64,000 bases of DNA from Oryza sativa Japonica Group (taxonomy: Eukaryota; Streptophyta; Magnoliopsida; Poales; Poaceae). The stretch is taken from assembly GCF_034140825.1 (NCBI RefSeq), contig NC_089041.1, forward strand, positions 28,161,501 through 28,225,500. The letters run 5' to 3'. The position numbers and the translations under genes are program-made. Shown one piece after another: positions 46,511 to 58,916 of the stretch. Positions within the stretch are counted from its first letter, which is position 1. Each line of letters opens with the position of its first letter. The notes under the pieces are model-generated. The model worked only from the letters and a program-made list of their open reading frames with translations. It did not search any database and was not told where the DNA came from.

Positions 46511-48130
46511 CAAACATTAGGATCATGAGTTCGTTTTTCTGCTCTCTGGAGTCACTGCAAAGATGAACAATGAAAAAGAAAGCTCATGGATGGTCTATTT
46601 AGCTAGATTATGACATACGGAATCAATTCGATGTATGTACAAAATTCAGGTAGTCCTATGAGACCATCTAAACATGTTCTAGATTGTACCACCTCTGTTC
46701 CGAAATATAAGCATTTTTTGTTAGGAAGCTGGACAGAGGGACGTCTAGATATGTTGTTAGAAATGTTTATATTTTGGAACATATGGATTAGAATATAGTT
46801 TACCAGACATATATTGCTACGCTTATTTGACTGATCAAATAGTTTATCAACAAACTTTTAATACACTACTTAGCTCGGTAAAATGTACCCTTCTGTTTGA
46901 CGAATAAAGATCTCTCTTTCGTCCTCCAAAAAGGGAGTGTGGAAGAAAAATGGAAAGGCTTAAAAACAAATACTGAAGAAAAGGTATAGAATTATAACAT
47001 CCATGTGCCAGGTGTAGAATTAGGTTGAAGGGAAAGCCATGGCCCATGAAAAAGATATGCAAATGAAAAGTGAGTAATTAATACCAATGCTTCTTCTTTT
47101 CTCCCTTACTCCACAAATATGGGCAAACTTAATGCTGTTTTCTTGTGAGGCTGACACATCAATAAGGCTGCAAACTATTAAAACAAAGATTCATAAAAAA
47201 ATATCTACTATAACATGACAAGAATCATTCATACACGAGGTCTCGATGAGTTTGCAAATCCAAATCACAATTTACAAAAATTATCCTTTTTCTTTATCCA
47301 CCAGCTTCTGTTTAAAGTATTGAAATGTCTCCACATCATACCTGTTGTTATCAAGCAAAGGTAAACTCACAAAAGCAACAATCAATATCTGTTTTTTGAA
47401 ATGCAATGAAGCTGATTATTGCTTGATACCTAAGCTTTGCTTGCTTTCAAATCAGCCGGACATGTTTGGCTGGGTAAAACAATACTTGTTGTAATAACCC
47501 ATTGTATAAAATGGCATTCAGTACAACTGTCACTGTGGCTAAAATCTTTGAAGTTTGAAGAAGGGTTCTCAGATCACCAGTAAAGGAAAACTCTTGTGGG
47601 AAACAATGCTGATGCTTGATTCCATTTGCAGTTAAGATGCAGCAATGCTATTTTGAATGATAATGACGAGAAGTTCATGTTGAAAAAATTGGTTGATTTT
47701 CTGTCTACTCCAACTATCGTATTAGTATTCATTCCGAATTCCATTTAGAAATAAAACTTACATGAGTTAATTGAGTGAGAAATTAATTCTTCCCAAGGAT
47801 CATATTTTTCTGCATTACAAGAAAACAGAAAGGATATAGTTTCTGTTAATTGCTGCAGAATAAAACAGGCATTTTTTTTCATATGCCCTGTTGCTCACTA
47901 TGTTTGTCAAGTGGCAGTGGCTTCATTTTATATTCCCATTCTTAAAAGCTTAGCTTGATGGATTTGGTAAACCAAGAGGTCCTTCATGTGTCGGGAATGC
48001 AGAACCATGCCGCACTACATTTCAGCCCACGAGAAATATGGTATATTCTGGAAAAAAAGAACATAATGCCAACCAATCGATATTTTTATACCACGGGATC
48101 CTACCATTGTTCCCATTCCGTAATCGGGTC
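46511..48130. other. AT-rich intergenic region
   Basis: No gene seen. At 46689-46720 a fragment accacctctgttccgaaata resembles a Stowaway terminus without a matching right end, so it is probably a truncated MITE. Confidence 0.45.
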
Positions 48131-49020
48131 AAGTGAGAAAACTTCATGATGCATGAAATTGGATGTCTGCCGAAGTGTAGAGGATCTGCGAGGTTCCCTG
48201 TCCAACGTTGCCATGGTTCAATTCTTTCAACTTTGGGATGAACTGTTGCTCTTCAACCTCGGCAATGATCCTGACAAAATCAGATGGAAACCAGGTCCTG
48301 ATGGTGCATTCTCTGTTTCCTCTGCCTATGATATGTTTTTTATGGCGAGGCAAAGCTACCCCTTCGGACAACACATTTGGCAGACCAACGCGCCATCTAG
48401 AGTACGATTCTTCTTCTGGCTGGCTGCAAGAGGAAGGTGTCAGACAGCAGATAATCTGGCGAAGAAGGGGTGGCCACATGAAGACAGCTGCGCACTTTGT
48501 ATGCGCGAACAGGAAGACTGCCATCATCTATTTGTTACCTGCGAATTCTCTGGGAGAGTCTGGGAACTAATGCGTGCTTGGATCAGTGTCGACTTCCCGA
48601 TCCCAGGTCAGATTGATTGCAGTCTAATCGATTGGTGGTTTGAAGCCAGGCGCTGTTTTCGGACGGGCTATAGGGAAATCTTCGATGCTGTCCTCATGTT
48701 AGTATGCTGGTTGATATGGAAGGAGCGCAATGCTCGGATTTTCGAGCAAAGGTTGCGTTCCCCTGAGCAATTGGTGGAAGACATCAAGGAGGAGATCAAT
48801 GTCTGGAGGTCAGCAGCAGTTTTCAAAGAAGTGCAACACCAATAGCTTGTAATTGCAGTGCCCTTGGGCTTTTATTTTCTCGCTTGCTGGGTTAGTGGCT
48901 AGGCCTCTTTCCCTCTCGACAGCGTGCTGTCGTTGTAAGCGTTTTTACGTAACAAATTCCCCCTTTCTTAATGAAATTGGTCGACCGAATCTTTCGGCCG
49001 ACCCGGCAAAAAAAAAAAAA
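48130..49020 (+). mobile_element. 5'-truncated LINE, 3' end with zf-RVT domain
   Basis: A frame open from 48153 to 48845 encodes the C-terminal part of a plant L1-type ORF2: WKPGPDGAFSVSSAYDMFFM, then the zinc-binding zf-RVT block (WQTNAPSRVRFFFWLAARGR, CALCMREQEDCHHLFVTCEF with C-x2-C and H-x4-C spacing) and a tail WLIWKERNARIFEQRLRSPE. After the stop comes a short 3' UTR and a run of 13 A at 49008-49020. The 5' limit near 48130 is approximate, and I could not find a clear target duplication. The reverse transcriptase proper is absent. Confidence 0.85.
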
Positions 49021-49626
49021 GTGTTCAGGCAACATGGCGATCACTGCAGTTAGATTACTGTGTTGATGTTTGACTCTCAACTTTTGGTCAATGCTATAAA
49101 AATAATTCATTGCTCCTCACCCCCAAAAATCCCTCTTTGCTCTTTAAGTTGATCTTTATGTTAGTATTTGATGTGGTTTCGGATTTATTCTGGGTATGGT
49201 GGCTACAGCGACACAGCTACACTTATTTTTCCCTTTTGCAGCATTGGCTCTTTGTTTTGTTCGGATTGTGTTTAATTACATTTGGCTTTAAATTGGAACT
49301 GAATTATCTGTTTTCAGGGGGGTTGGAGTCTATAACATATTTGTTCCATAATCGAATGTCGGAACTACCTTATGCTTGACCAAATGCCAGATCCAATTAC
49401 ATGGCTTGTTCATATGCATTAGTTGTGTGTAATGCAACAAGAGAACTGTGCCTAGAAATTCTGGCGATCTTCAAGAGTAACAATGAACAACCTTGTCATA
49501 GCTACATCTATGGTTTTCCATATCCAGCTGCACTGCCTTGTTCACTATGCAGGATGGTACTCTCAGCACTACAATGTCCAGACATCATAATTTCACTACA
49601 TGTCAACTGGGTTGTCAGTTGTCACA
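49021..49626. other. Spacer and 3' UTR of the Bruno-like gene
   Basis: The right part probably holds the 3' UTR of the minus-strand RNA-binding-protein gene. Nothing else recognised. Confidence 0.45.
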
Positions 49627-52600
49627 TCATGTTTCCCTCTTGAGCTGTACCTTGAGCATTTTGCCACCTATCTGTGAGCCATTCATCCTCCTGATAGCAG
49701 CCTGAGCTGATGCTGGTGTGTCATAACTAACAAAGCCTGCACAGAAGAAGCACAGAACATGAATACCACACAGACTCTCATTGCAGTGACTATGCAAAAT
49801 ACAGAGTTGCAGTGCGGTTTACCGAAACATTTACTGACACCAGTAGCTCTGTCAATGAAAACCTTGGTACTCAAGATCCTACCAAATTCTTGAAATAGAT
49901 TTGCCAGATCTTCATCACCGTATTCTTGAGGGATGTCATAGACAAATAAATTAGCCCTAGGAGGTCCTGAGGGTTGGCATAAGTAAAATGACCAATCAGC
50001 TAACGAACCATGGAAAATGCATCTTATATGACACAGTAAGCTTAAGTTTTACTAACCTTCAATCTTACTCCCTATCTTTGTGTTTGCTGCAGATGAGGCA
50101 TGATTGCTATGACTGTTTGGTATGTTTACCTTACCATCAGAGAAATACTGTGGTGTATCTCCCACTAAGGCACCTGCATATGATACTGGGTAATGAAGAC
50201 CTGACAAATCAGGGTAAGGAGGTTGTATGTATCCAGCAGATTGAATCAGGTTCGAAATTTTAGGATCTGTTCCTGGAAATATATTTGTGTTGAGTCCCTG
50301 GAGTAAATTTCCTTGATTGACATGTGGGTACATAGTGCTGTACAATGCCAATGGGTTCTTCGTGTGTCCATAATGCCCTGGTACCTGCAAAAATTTGTGT
50401 ACAAACCTCAATTCATCTGGACACAATATAATTATACATTAAACAAGTAAAAAGAAGAAGAATGGCCCAGTGTAAAAGATGTGCCAAGGGCTAGGGTGGA
50501 AGAAATAGACAGACGTTAAAATGTTTTCCATAGCAATTTACAACATTATTATATGTTTGATCAAAAGAATTTATATTGCAATGAGTAATAAGTAGGATTG
50601 GTGCTTATATCCATGCATCAGGATTTGTGATTCTGATAGCAGAATCACAAGTGAAGTAGCATACAACATGAAGAATATCATCGAGTAAATAACTCTTAAA
50701 ATAGGCTATAACCTATAAGAGCTCATTTAACACTACTATAGTCAAAGTTCTACTAGCAGGAATTTCAAGCAATCCTGTCCTTTGGAAATAAACATTTGAG
50801 GCAGTCCTTCACTAAAGAAGGAAAGATCGGGAACAACAGAAAAGATGGGCCAGTGTTCAAGGTGTTACCTCTAACGTTTTGGAATCACACTCATTAGGCT
50901 TATATTGCTTCTCGTCATGCTCTACAGGTAAGAGAGAATGCTGAATTGGCTGTATTGGATCATTATATGTAACTCGATTCTCTAATAAGTTCACCACGCT
51001 CTTGAGCTCAGTCACTAGCATCTCAAGTTTGTCGTTTGTCATCTTCATTAGATCTTTCAATTCTGGATCCGTTGTTCCTTCAGTCTGATAGTGACCATGT
51101 ATAATTGATAGTATTAGAAAGAGGATGATTGCTACAGAAATAGCGGGGAGGGGTAAAGCTTGTTTTGTAGAGTACATATTTTTTTTAAAAGGAACATATA
51201 GCTCTAGTTTGTTGAATTTCTAGTATTGACTTGAACACTAGATAAATGAAATGTAGCTAGAGATCTTCATATGCATCCAGCTCAATATTAATCTGACGAT
51301 TTTCTAAAGGCACACTTTTGCACCATGAGGTGAATCTTTTGTCTGCTCATATACTATCATACTCTAATGGGATACTATCCAAGCCCTGGCTTAGTTTATC
51401 TATAAAAAAAAAATGTGATTCGATAGCTAGCATAGTTCAGATAATAATAAATGAGAAGTTGAGAACAAAGGAAATATGTTTGAAGCTAGCTCCTCATGTC
51501 TTAATTCTATGAGTTATCTATAATGCAGGGATTTCAGTACCAGAAATGTACTCCCTACATTTCAAAATATAGGGTGTATTTTATTTTGTTATATTATAAT
51601 AGAGTATGTTAGTCAAAGCCTTGTCCTAACGAAAACAAAATACACCCTATATTTTGAAATTGAGGGAGCCCAAGCATTCCTATATCTCCAGTTCCCATCA
51701 TTTCTATGTCAGAATTTTGGTGGTTCTGTATTCGTTTGAGCAGTTGCAATTGATAAAATAATTCAGATGAAAGATCACCTTGTAATCCAATACATTATAT
51801 GGAGGAAGAAAGCTCATCTGTGGTGCTCCAGATATTGATAGCAGCTGGGGGAAGAGATAAAATCTTAAGGGCTTAGAAGGTTGAGCCTGAGCTTTCTGTG
51901 CCTTTCTAGCTTGCTTTTCCCTTTCAGTGTCAGCCAACTTAACAACCAAAGTCGCACTTGAACCCTAAGTGGATGTCGTGAAGTTGTTAGAAAATTCAGT
52001 AAAGTTGCATTCCTTGTTTCTTCAGTAAAGATCAATTTGCTATGTTGTTTGCAGGAACAAAACCAATGTTGCAGGCTGGAGAGCTCTACACAGAAGATTC
52101 AGATAGGAGAAGGCTTACATTGAACACAACACGTGTGCCATTCAAAGCTTCAATGGCCGCTCTAGCATGTTCTTTGCTTCCAAATTCCAGGATAGCACAG
52201 GCTGCAGCTTTTTTGTTTATAACAAATCAAGGATGTGAGCACTAAAACCATTCATAGTATTTCAGATAACAAAAACGAGACGATCTGTAAGTTCTACTAC
52301 CTTTTCTTGTTTTCTGTGGACTTCTCAGTACCTTCAGTTGTCTAATATTTCCGTACTGCGAAAACAATGCAGAAACTTCATTCTCCTTCACATCCCTTGG
52401 AAGCATGCCAATGAAAAGCTTCTGCTCTGCGGCTGCGAGTCAGGCAGCAACCGTTTCAGAGTACAACATCAGCAGGGTTGCAAGAGTGTCACAAGAAGAA
52501 CAATGTCCCAAGTTATTTAGGAATTAGGACCAATTCTTCTTTGATTAGGAATCATCAGTACCAAATACATTGTATTGGGAAATTATACCTAATCGTTCCA

Positions 52601-53814
52601 GCTCGCCGTCCGCGTATTTTACCTGCATTGCCCTGGACGCCTGATTGAGGCGACAGGAACAGAATTTGTGTTATCAGAACTACAGAATTGACAATCATAG
52701 AGCACATATCATCTCATCGAATGTAGAAAAGTGTTAGTATATTTAATCCAGTCCTACTTTGCATCGCCATGATATAGAGACCGAGGTATTTATTCCATTA
52801 TCTAAAAGAATCATAATTTTGGTATCTATTGCATATATGAAACTAGGATCTAGAAGTTATACTACATCAAATCCAATTCAATTAGCCTGCGTAAAATTGC
52901 GTAGGGGAGGTTGTCTTATCAGAACTACAGAATTGACAATCATAGAGCCCATATCTTGTCATTGGATTTCCTTTTTGATAAATAATCTCAGTGAAAACGA
53001 GCTTTTTCCTGTCTGATTCTACACAAATCACTAGGAACCAAAAAGAACATCCTTTTCCAATCTCCATGAACTGTTCCTGTCTCCATCCCCATCTTCAGAA
53101 AAAAAAATCACCAAATCAATCATGGATAGAAAGATACTTGCATTGCCCTGGATGCCTGATTAAGGAGACAGGAACAACATTTCTCTTATGAGAACAATCT
53201 CATTGAAATTTGACACATATTATCTCATTGAAATTTCTTTTTGATAAATATAGTCTCAATGAAAATGAACAATCCCTATATCTGATTCCACACCAATCAT
53301 GCACGAGGCACATCTTTAGTCACAAAAAGGGAAAATAAAAATCCTTTACAATCTCCTTTTCCATCCCCGATTCCAGACAAGAATTCACCAAATCAATCAA
53401 TCAATCATGAACAGAAATCATGATTTTTGTTGCCCCCACCCCAAATTGTATCCAATCTTGCAGGTGAATGCAAGTGAAGAACTTACTCCTGGGAGGGTGC
53501 ACTTGTTGTGGTACGCGGCGATGGCCTTGTCTGCCTCCTCCCTCGACGAGCACACCACGAAGCAGCAACCTGCAAGAACCCAAATAAATTCCAAATTTTC
53601 ATCATCTTCTTCTTCTGCTTCTCACACACGGGCAAGAGCAAATCAATGGCTCACCGCGGGAGGCGCCGGTGGCGCGGTCGCGGATGACGGTGGCGTCGTC
53701 GGCGCGTGCGGCGGCGCGGACCACGGCGAGGATGTCCTCCTCCGCCATGCTGCGTGGCACCTGGCCGACGAACAGCCGCACCCTCTCGCCGCCATCCTCC
53801 CCATCTCCGGCCAT
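49627..53814 (-). CDS. Bruno/CELF-like RNA-binding protein with three RRMs
   Basis: Closest in layout to Arabidopsis BRN1/BRN2, which bind 3' UTRs and repress SOC1 expression; a cytosolic mRNA-decay or translation role is inferred. Proposed exons: 53655-53814, 53487-53569, 52589-52640, 52301-52426, 52119-52201, 51779-51964, 50869-51084, 50057-50384, 49823-49966 and 49627-49736. All are in phase, giving 495 residues. RRM1 starts [20 protein letters not shown] (about 12-90), RRM2 [20 protein letters not shown] (about 100-180), RRM3 [20 protein letters not shown] (about 415-490) with a canonical RNP1 SKCFGFVSY. The RNP1 motifs of RRM1 (RGCCFVVC) and RRM2 (KACAILEF) are weaker. The Pro/Ser/Asn-rich linker includes [18 protein letters not shown]. 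The seventh exon is not what I remember from BRN proteins and is the least certain part. Confidence 0.82.
50857..51177 (-). other. Unusual exon or nested ORF with hydrophobic segment and coiled coil
   Basis: An ATG-started frame of 106 residues: [20 protein letters not shown] then LILSIIHG (one membrane-like helix), then a polar helix reading [20 protein letters not shown] and [13 protein letters not shown] tatcag acceptor at 51085 and a gag|gtaaca donor at 50869 would make 50869-51084 a 216-bp phase 0-0 exon of the surrounding RNA-binding-protein gene. Alternatively the whole frame is part of a different gene that landed in the intron. I do not recognise the family. Confidence 0.45.
51551..51668. 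mobile_element. Short palindromic Stowaway-like MITE in an intron
   Basis: 118 bp: ctccctacatttcaaaatat at the left and atattttgaaattgagggag at the right; the inner parts gggtgtattttattttgtta and acgaaaacaaaatacaccct also pair, so nearly the whole element is a hairpin. Confidence 0.85.
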
Positions 53815-54421
53815 CGCCGCCGCGATCTGTGTCTCTCTCTCTCACGTTTCTTTCCTTTTCTGATGGCGCCTGTCCGTCCTCTCCTCGTTCTTGCCTGCGC
53901 CTTTTTGCTATCTCTGACGACGAGCACTAACCACTGACTGATTGTTTGATTGATTGATCAGTATCAGGGTCTCGATGAGTACAAGTTAATTAATCGATGA
54001 GTAGTACCACCAAGATCTTGATCTCGAGTAGGAGTAAATGTGATCGAATCATCATCTGATTGAGCGAAAAGCAGCAGCATTGAATGAGCAGTTTGGTCGA
54101 GATGGAGTGACGTCGCGAGCGATGGTTTGCTTTGATCTTTCTTTCTGGTCTTGCTCGCCTTTTTTTCTTTCTTTTTCTGCTGCAGCCTTTTGCATTGGCA
54201 GTTTCTCTCCTTTCATTTGCTTGAGGAGAAGCACAGAGAAGGAAAGAGTGAGGCGAGGAGGAGGAGGAGATGGTTTTGGACGGAAGCTGCAGTTCGTGCA
54301 AGTTTGGCATTAGAGCTCAGAGACTCTCACATGGCGGGACCAAGGCTCGTTTTTTTTTTCTTCACGACAAATTGAGATAATAATGGTTATTAGAATTAAA
54401 AGGGATTTTAATTTCGTCGAA
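53815..54421. other. Promoter side of the Bruno-like gene
   Basis: Upstream (to the right) of the minus-strand start codon lie pyrimidine-rich tracts and a gagg repeat region near 54250-54270. No TATA box was fixed. No other gene seen before the tRNA. Confidence 0.4.
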
Positions 54422-54493
54422 GGGCATTTGGTCTAGTGGTATGATTCTCGCTTTGGGTGCGAGAGGTCCCGAGTTCGATTCTCGGAATGCCCC
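54422..54493 (+). tRNA. tRNA-Pro (anticodon UGG)
   Basis: 72 nt. The acceptor stem pairs GGGCATT (54422-54428) with AATGCCC (54486-54492), discriminator C at 54493. The D region contains GGTCTAGTGGTATGAT; the anticodon arm is CTCGC-TTTGGGT-GCGAG with anticodon TGG; the T arm contains the B box GAGTTCGATTC. No intron. A run of T from 54503 is the pol III terminator. Confidence 0.97.
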
Positions 54494-54502
54494 TTAATTT
54501 AC

Positions 54503-54515
54503 TTTTTTTTTTTTT
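54503..54515 (+). terminator. Pol III T-run terminator after tRNA-Pro
   Basis: Thirteen consecutive T begin ten bases after the tRNA. Confidence 0.85.
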
Positions 54516-54518
54516 GTT

Positions 54519-54765
54519 TTTCTGAGCATGCATTTCCTGAAGTTTTTTTTATTCCTTTTCTTCCATGCATTCATTCCTTTTCTTTTTTCCTTTGTTCTTT
54601 TTGCATGCATTTGTTGAACACTAATCATCATCTTCCTTCTTCCTTTTTTCTGAGCATGCATTTCCTGAAGTTTCTTTTCCTTCTTCCATGCATTCCTTTT
54701 CTTTTTTTTCCCTTTTTTTCTTTATGCATATGCATTTGTTGAACATTAATCATCAACTTTCCTTC
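54519..54765. repeat. About 120-bp imperfect tandem duplication
   Basis: The block ctgagcatgcatttcctgaa (about 54521) recurs at about 54649, and both copies continue through ttcttccatgcattc to gcatttgttgaacactaatc / gcatttgttgaacattaatc. T-rich; it starts right after the tRNA terminator. Confidence 0.85.
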
Positions 54766-55257
54766 TGCTGGTTCATCCTTCGGGCAAATTAGCATTTCCT
54801 TTCTTTCTTGACACTGTATAATTGATGGCTAGTTCTCTCCCACCATATCCATATGATTTAATATCCTACTTTAATTATACAATAATGGCACCCACAATGG
54901 TTATCCATAGGCTCTCTACCAGAGATACATGTCAGCATATTTTCCTACTTGAAAGAGATTAAATGAAGAGAGAGAGCAAAGCTATCTATTAACCTGGAGA
55001 TAATCTATAGAGAAAAACGAGGCAATGGATTAGAGAGCTATAGATACCCATGTAGACATACCATTGAAGTGGTTTACTATTAATCTAGTCTATTGCTGAG
55101 ATGTACATGTTTTATAGATAGCACCTTACTTTACCATTGCGGGTGCTCTAGTAGCTCCGCAAATCCCACTTTAATATCCTTCAATGATTTCACCTTTCCT
55201 CCTCTTCCCCTATTACATCTTTCACCAGCACCAAACCCTAGCAGACGTTCTCTAGTA

Positions 55258-55368
55258 CTTCCTCCGTTTCACAATGTAAGTCATTCTAGCATTTCCCACG
55301 TTCATATTCATTAATATCAATATGAACGTGGGAAATGCTAGAATGATTTATATTGTGAAACGGAGGGG
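55258..55368. mobile_element. Near-perfect palindromic Stowaway MITE (111 bp)
   Basis: cttcctccgtttcacaatgt on the left pairs with atattgtgaaacggagggg on the right, and the inner ctagcatttcccacgttcat pairs with atgaacgtgggaaatgctag, with a central loop of a few bases. TA on both sides. The high symmetry suggests a recent insertion. Confidence 0.9.
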
Positions 55369-56729
55369 TACTATTTCCTCAAATCTTGTTCCACAGCCCT
55401 ACCGAGCTAGGTCACATGCAAACATCGTCATGTGCATAATGTCTTCAGTCTTCACATCATCATGGCCTCATGGGGCATTAGGACAGCCTTATTGCCAACA
55501 TGTCTATTGGCAAGAATGCCACTGAAAATATCAGATTAAGCTTCCATAGTTTGTCCCAAAAATGCTTGTGTCTTTTGCATTTTTTCAAAAGCCGGGTAAT
55601 ATAATGAAAATTGGCAAATATTGCTACTGTGGACGAAGCAGACAGTCTGACCCCTCCCCTTCACGTCGCACCACTCAAATATGAATATCATGCTGCAGTG
55701 AGCTGAAGATCACTCTGGATTATTCTCACATGTGGATGCATGTAAAGCATGCAAAACCTTCAGATTTCAGACTAGACAGCGCATCAGATTTCAATCAGAG
55801 CATGTGTTTCGCTATGCAACCTGTACGTTCAGAACTTCAGACTCTTGAGTGACAGCATTCAGATTTCATTAGAGGCAGCAAGCGTTTCACTAATCACTAT
55901 CCGAGTTTTGCGTTCCGTGATGAAGTTAGGCGTAGGTCTCATCAGATTATTTACTACTGAGTTTTTTTTTATTTTTGAAACTTTTTAATTTTTAAATTTA
56001 AAAATAAATCTTTTCAAAATTTATTTATAAGATCTAAACTTTTTGTCACTCTAATTGAATTGGCATAGCAAAACAACACTATCACGAGTGTTATTTTACC
56101 ATGCCGGTATGACTGGCGTGACACCGTTATCTCGCTTTGTTTGGTGTGTTAGTATTGTTTTACCATGTCAAATGGGCTGGCGTGATTTAAATGTTCAGAT
56201 TCTGAAAATAAGTTTTAGAACGGTATATTTTTTAATTAAAAATTTCAAAAAGAAAAGATCTACTACTGAATTGTTGAAACGTATTATACGCTCCATACTT
56301 CAGGAAGTATATAAACTTTTTTAAAATTCAGTAGTATACTTGTATTTATGGCCATACGTATGTGTTTTTCATGTCACAACTTTAATAACTTCTATTTAAT
56401 AAATTTATATGTTTACGAAGTGACATATCACATATTTATCCATTTAATTAATTAATTTTTAAAAAAGAATTAACAGCTATTTAGATGAACGAGGGTTTAG
56501 AATACTTTTCCACGCAGATGGTGATACTATATATATTGAGTTGACTGTTCAATTTAACTCAAAAGCTAACATGATGAGTGAAGAGGAGCAGTTCAATTTA
56601 TATTCCTAGCACTACTAATGCACACGGCCGCACGTCGGCGCCGGCGACAGATACCATCAAACCACACCGCGTTCCAACGAGGAGAGATCAGACCAGATAT
56701 ATATCTGATATTTATCTGCATGACTAGTA

Positions 56730-56935
56730 TTCTCTCCCTTTTATATTATAAATCATTTGATTTTTTTTAAGTAAAATTTTGTTAAGCTCAATTAAGTTTA
56801 TATTAAAATTTAGCAACATCAAAAATATTAAATTAGTTTTATCAAACGTAAGATTGAATTTATTTTGATAATATGTTTATTTTTTTACTTAGGAAAAAAA
56901 ACCAAACAACTTATAATATAAAATGGAGAAGGTAG
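56730..56935. mobile_element. Stowaway-like MITE
   Basis: Left part ttctctcccttttatattat and right part ttataatataaaatggagaa are inverted; about 205 bp, AT-rich. Confidence 0.65.
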
Positions 56936-57523
56936 TATTTAAATACTCCTCCATGATATCACCCCTGGCTACTCATGGGCTATTATACTATTTGCCATGA
57001 GAAACGCTTCCAAGAAATTATATTCGAGTGAACTAACCAATCATGTTAACCTGTCATTATTATACTGATAATTTATTCTCAAATCATAGCTGCAAGAACT
57101 ACGATCTCGCTGGTCGCTGCTATTATCTTTGGATTCGTCGTTTCTGGCATCTGTTACTACGAGTGGAATAAAATAAATACTAGTTTTTGCCAAGATAATC
57201 CAACGTCAACGTAACTACTGAGCCACTAGTGTTATAAATAATCAGCTTCGAGAATGGAGATGTAGTTTTTTTTTTACGAGGGAGAATCGAGATACAGTTC
57301 ATAGCGCAGTGATAAATGGTGTGTGATTTTAACCTCGAGATCCCGTATTTAATTCCTAACATGCTCACAATTTTTCAAAAAAATGTTTGGAGGGATGTCT
57401 CTCATTTCAAATCTTTCTTTTTATTATAAATAATCAGCTTCTCTCCTTGAGCTACTCGCCGAGGCACACTTTGACTGACACTTCCATTGCAGAAGAAGCA
57501 GAAGAGACAGATCAAAGATCAAG

Positions 57524-58692
57524 ATGTTCAGAGCATTGCAGATCGTCCTCAGGTATAGTTTTACATGATCCTAGCTGCAAATTAAAGCTTCATCGCTGTC
57601 AAGATCGCCTTGGATTAAGAACAAGAACAGCTTAATTACTTATATGTGTTTTTGTGCAATTTTATATATTTGTGTGTTGGGTGCAGGGGTAAGAGCCGAG
57701 GATTTGTCAGTCACTTCTCCTCCACGGCTTCAAATTCTGAAAGGTTGCAAACTTAATTTCAGCATCTATTTATGTTTGATTTTTTTTTTGTTCACTTTGT
57801 GTTTGGTTGCTTGCGGGTTGTGAATCATGGAGAAGCATTGCGCCGTGACGTTTGATTTTTATTTTTTTTTTGGTTTTTGATTTGCAGGTTGGCTGGGAAG
57901 GTGGCGGTGATCACCGGCGCGGCGAGCGGCATCGGCAAGGCGACCGCGGCGGAGTTCGTCAGGAATGGCGCCAAGGTCATCCTCGCCGACGTCCAGGACG
58001 ACGTCGGCCGCGCCGTCGCCTCGGAGCTCGGCGCGGACGCGGCGTCGTACACCCGCTGCGACGTCACCGACGAGGCGCAGGTCGCGGCGGCCGTGGACCT
58101 CGCCGTGGCGCGGCACGGGCAGCTCGACGTCATGGTCAACAACGCCGGCATCGTGGGCTCCCTGTCGCGCCCCCCGCTCGGCGCCCTCGACCTCGCCGAC
58201 TTCGACGCCGTCATGGCGGTGAACACGCGCGGCGTCCTCGCGGGCGTCAAGCACGCCGCGCGCGTCATGGCGCCGCGCCGCCGCGGCAGCATCATCTGCG
58301 TGGCGAGCGTCGCCGGGGTGCTCGGCAGCGTGACGCCGCACCCGTACAGCGTGTCCAAGGCCGCCGTGCTCGGCGCGGTCCGCGCCGCCGCCGGCGAGAT
58401 GGCGCGCTCCGGCGTGCGCGTGAACGCCATCTCCCCCAACTACATCCCCACGCCGCTGGTGATGCGCATCATGGCGGAGTGGTACCCCGGGGCGAGCGCC
58501 GACGAGCACCGCCGCGTCGTGGAGCGGGAGATCAACGAGATGGAGGGCGCGACGCTGGAGCCCGAGGACATCGCGAGGGCGGCGGTGTACCTGGCCTCCG
58601 ACGAGGCCAAGTACGTGAACGGCCACAACCTCGTCGTCGACGGCGGGTACACCGTCGGCAAGGCGCCCAACCTGCCGGCGCCGCCGCAATAA
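57524..58692 (+). CDS. Short-chain dehydrogenase/reductase, copy 1 (momilactone-A-synthase-like)
   Basis: A classical SDR oxidoreductase. Exons 57524-57552, 57687-57743 and 57888-58692 give 296 residues. The first two tiny exons encode a presequence-like N-terminus ([20 protein letters not shown], basic and Ser-rich, no acidic residue), which suggests mitochondrial or plastid import. The Rossmann motif is T38-G-A-A-S-G-I-G45; D63 at the end of strand 2 suggests NAD(H) preference; N113-N-A-G116; catalytic S169, Y182, K186 (YSVSK). The C-terminal [19 protein letters not shown] is typical of the plant tropinone/momilactone/ABA2-like SDR110C group. Substrate unknown. GC content of exon 3 is very high. 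The paralogue lies 3.4 kb downstream. Confidence 0.93.
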
Positions 58693-58916
58693 TCAACACG
58701 AGAATCGGCGAACGAATAATGGCAACAATTATGCATTATTACTCCGCTAATGAACAAATCATATGCTTCTCGTTGTTTTTGCATCGATCAAATGCATTGT
58801 TGTGTTGGGATCAAATGCCTTTGTTTGGAGTGGATGAGGTTTTGGGCTTTTTGCCCACGACAAACAATGTCAAGAGATGCTGCTCCAAGTCTTCTTCTTT
58901 CTTTGTTTAATTAAAT

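Larger units (their letters stand above)
54494..57523. other. Intergenic region between tRNA-Pro and the first SDR gene
   Basis: Contains a 120-bp tandem duplication (54519-54765), a palindromic MITE (55258-55368) and a Stowaway-like MITE (56730-56935), listed separately. Open frames are short and unsupported. Confidence 0.5.

Noticed and set aside
57852-58910. 352-codon plus frame and 276-codon minus frame over SDR copy 1
   Set aside because: Shadow frames of the very GC-rich exon 3; the frame with TGxxxGxG, NNAG and YxxxK is the real one.
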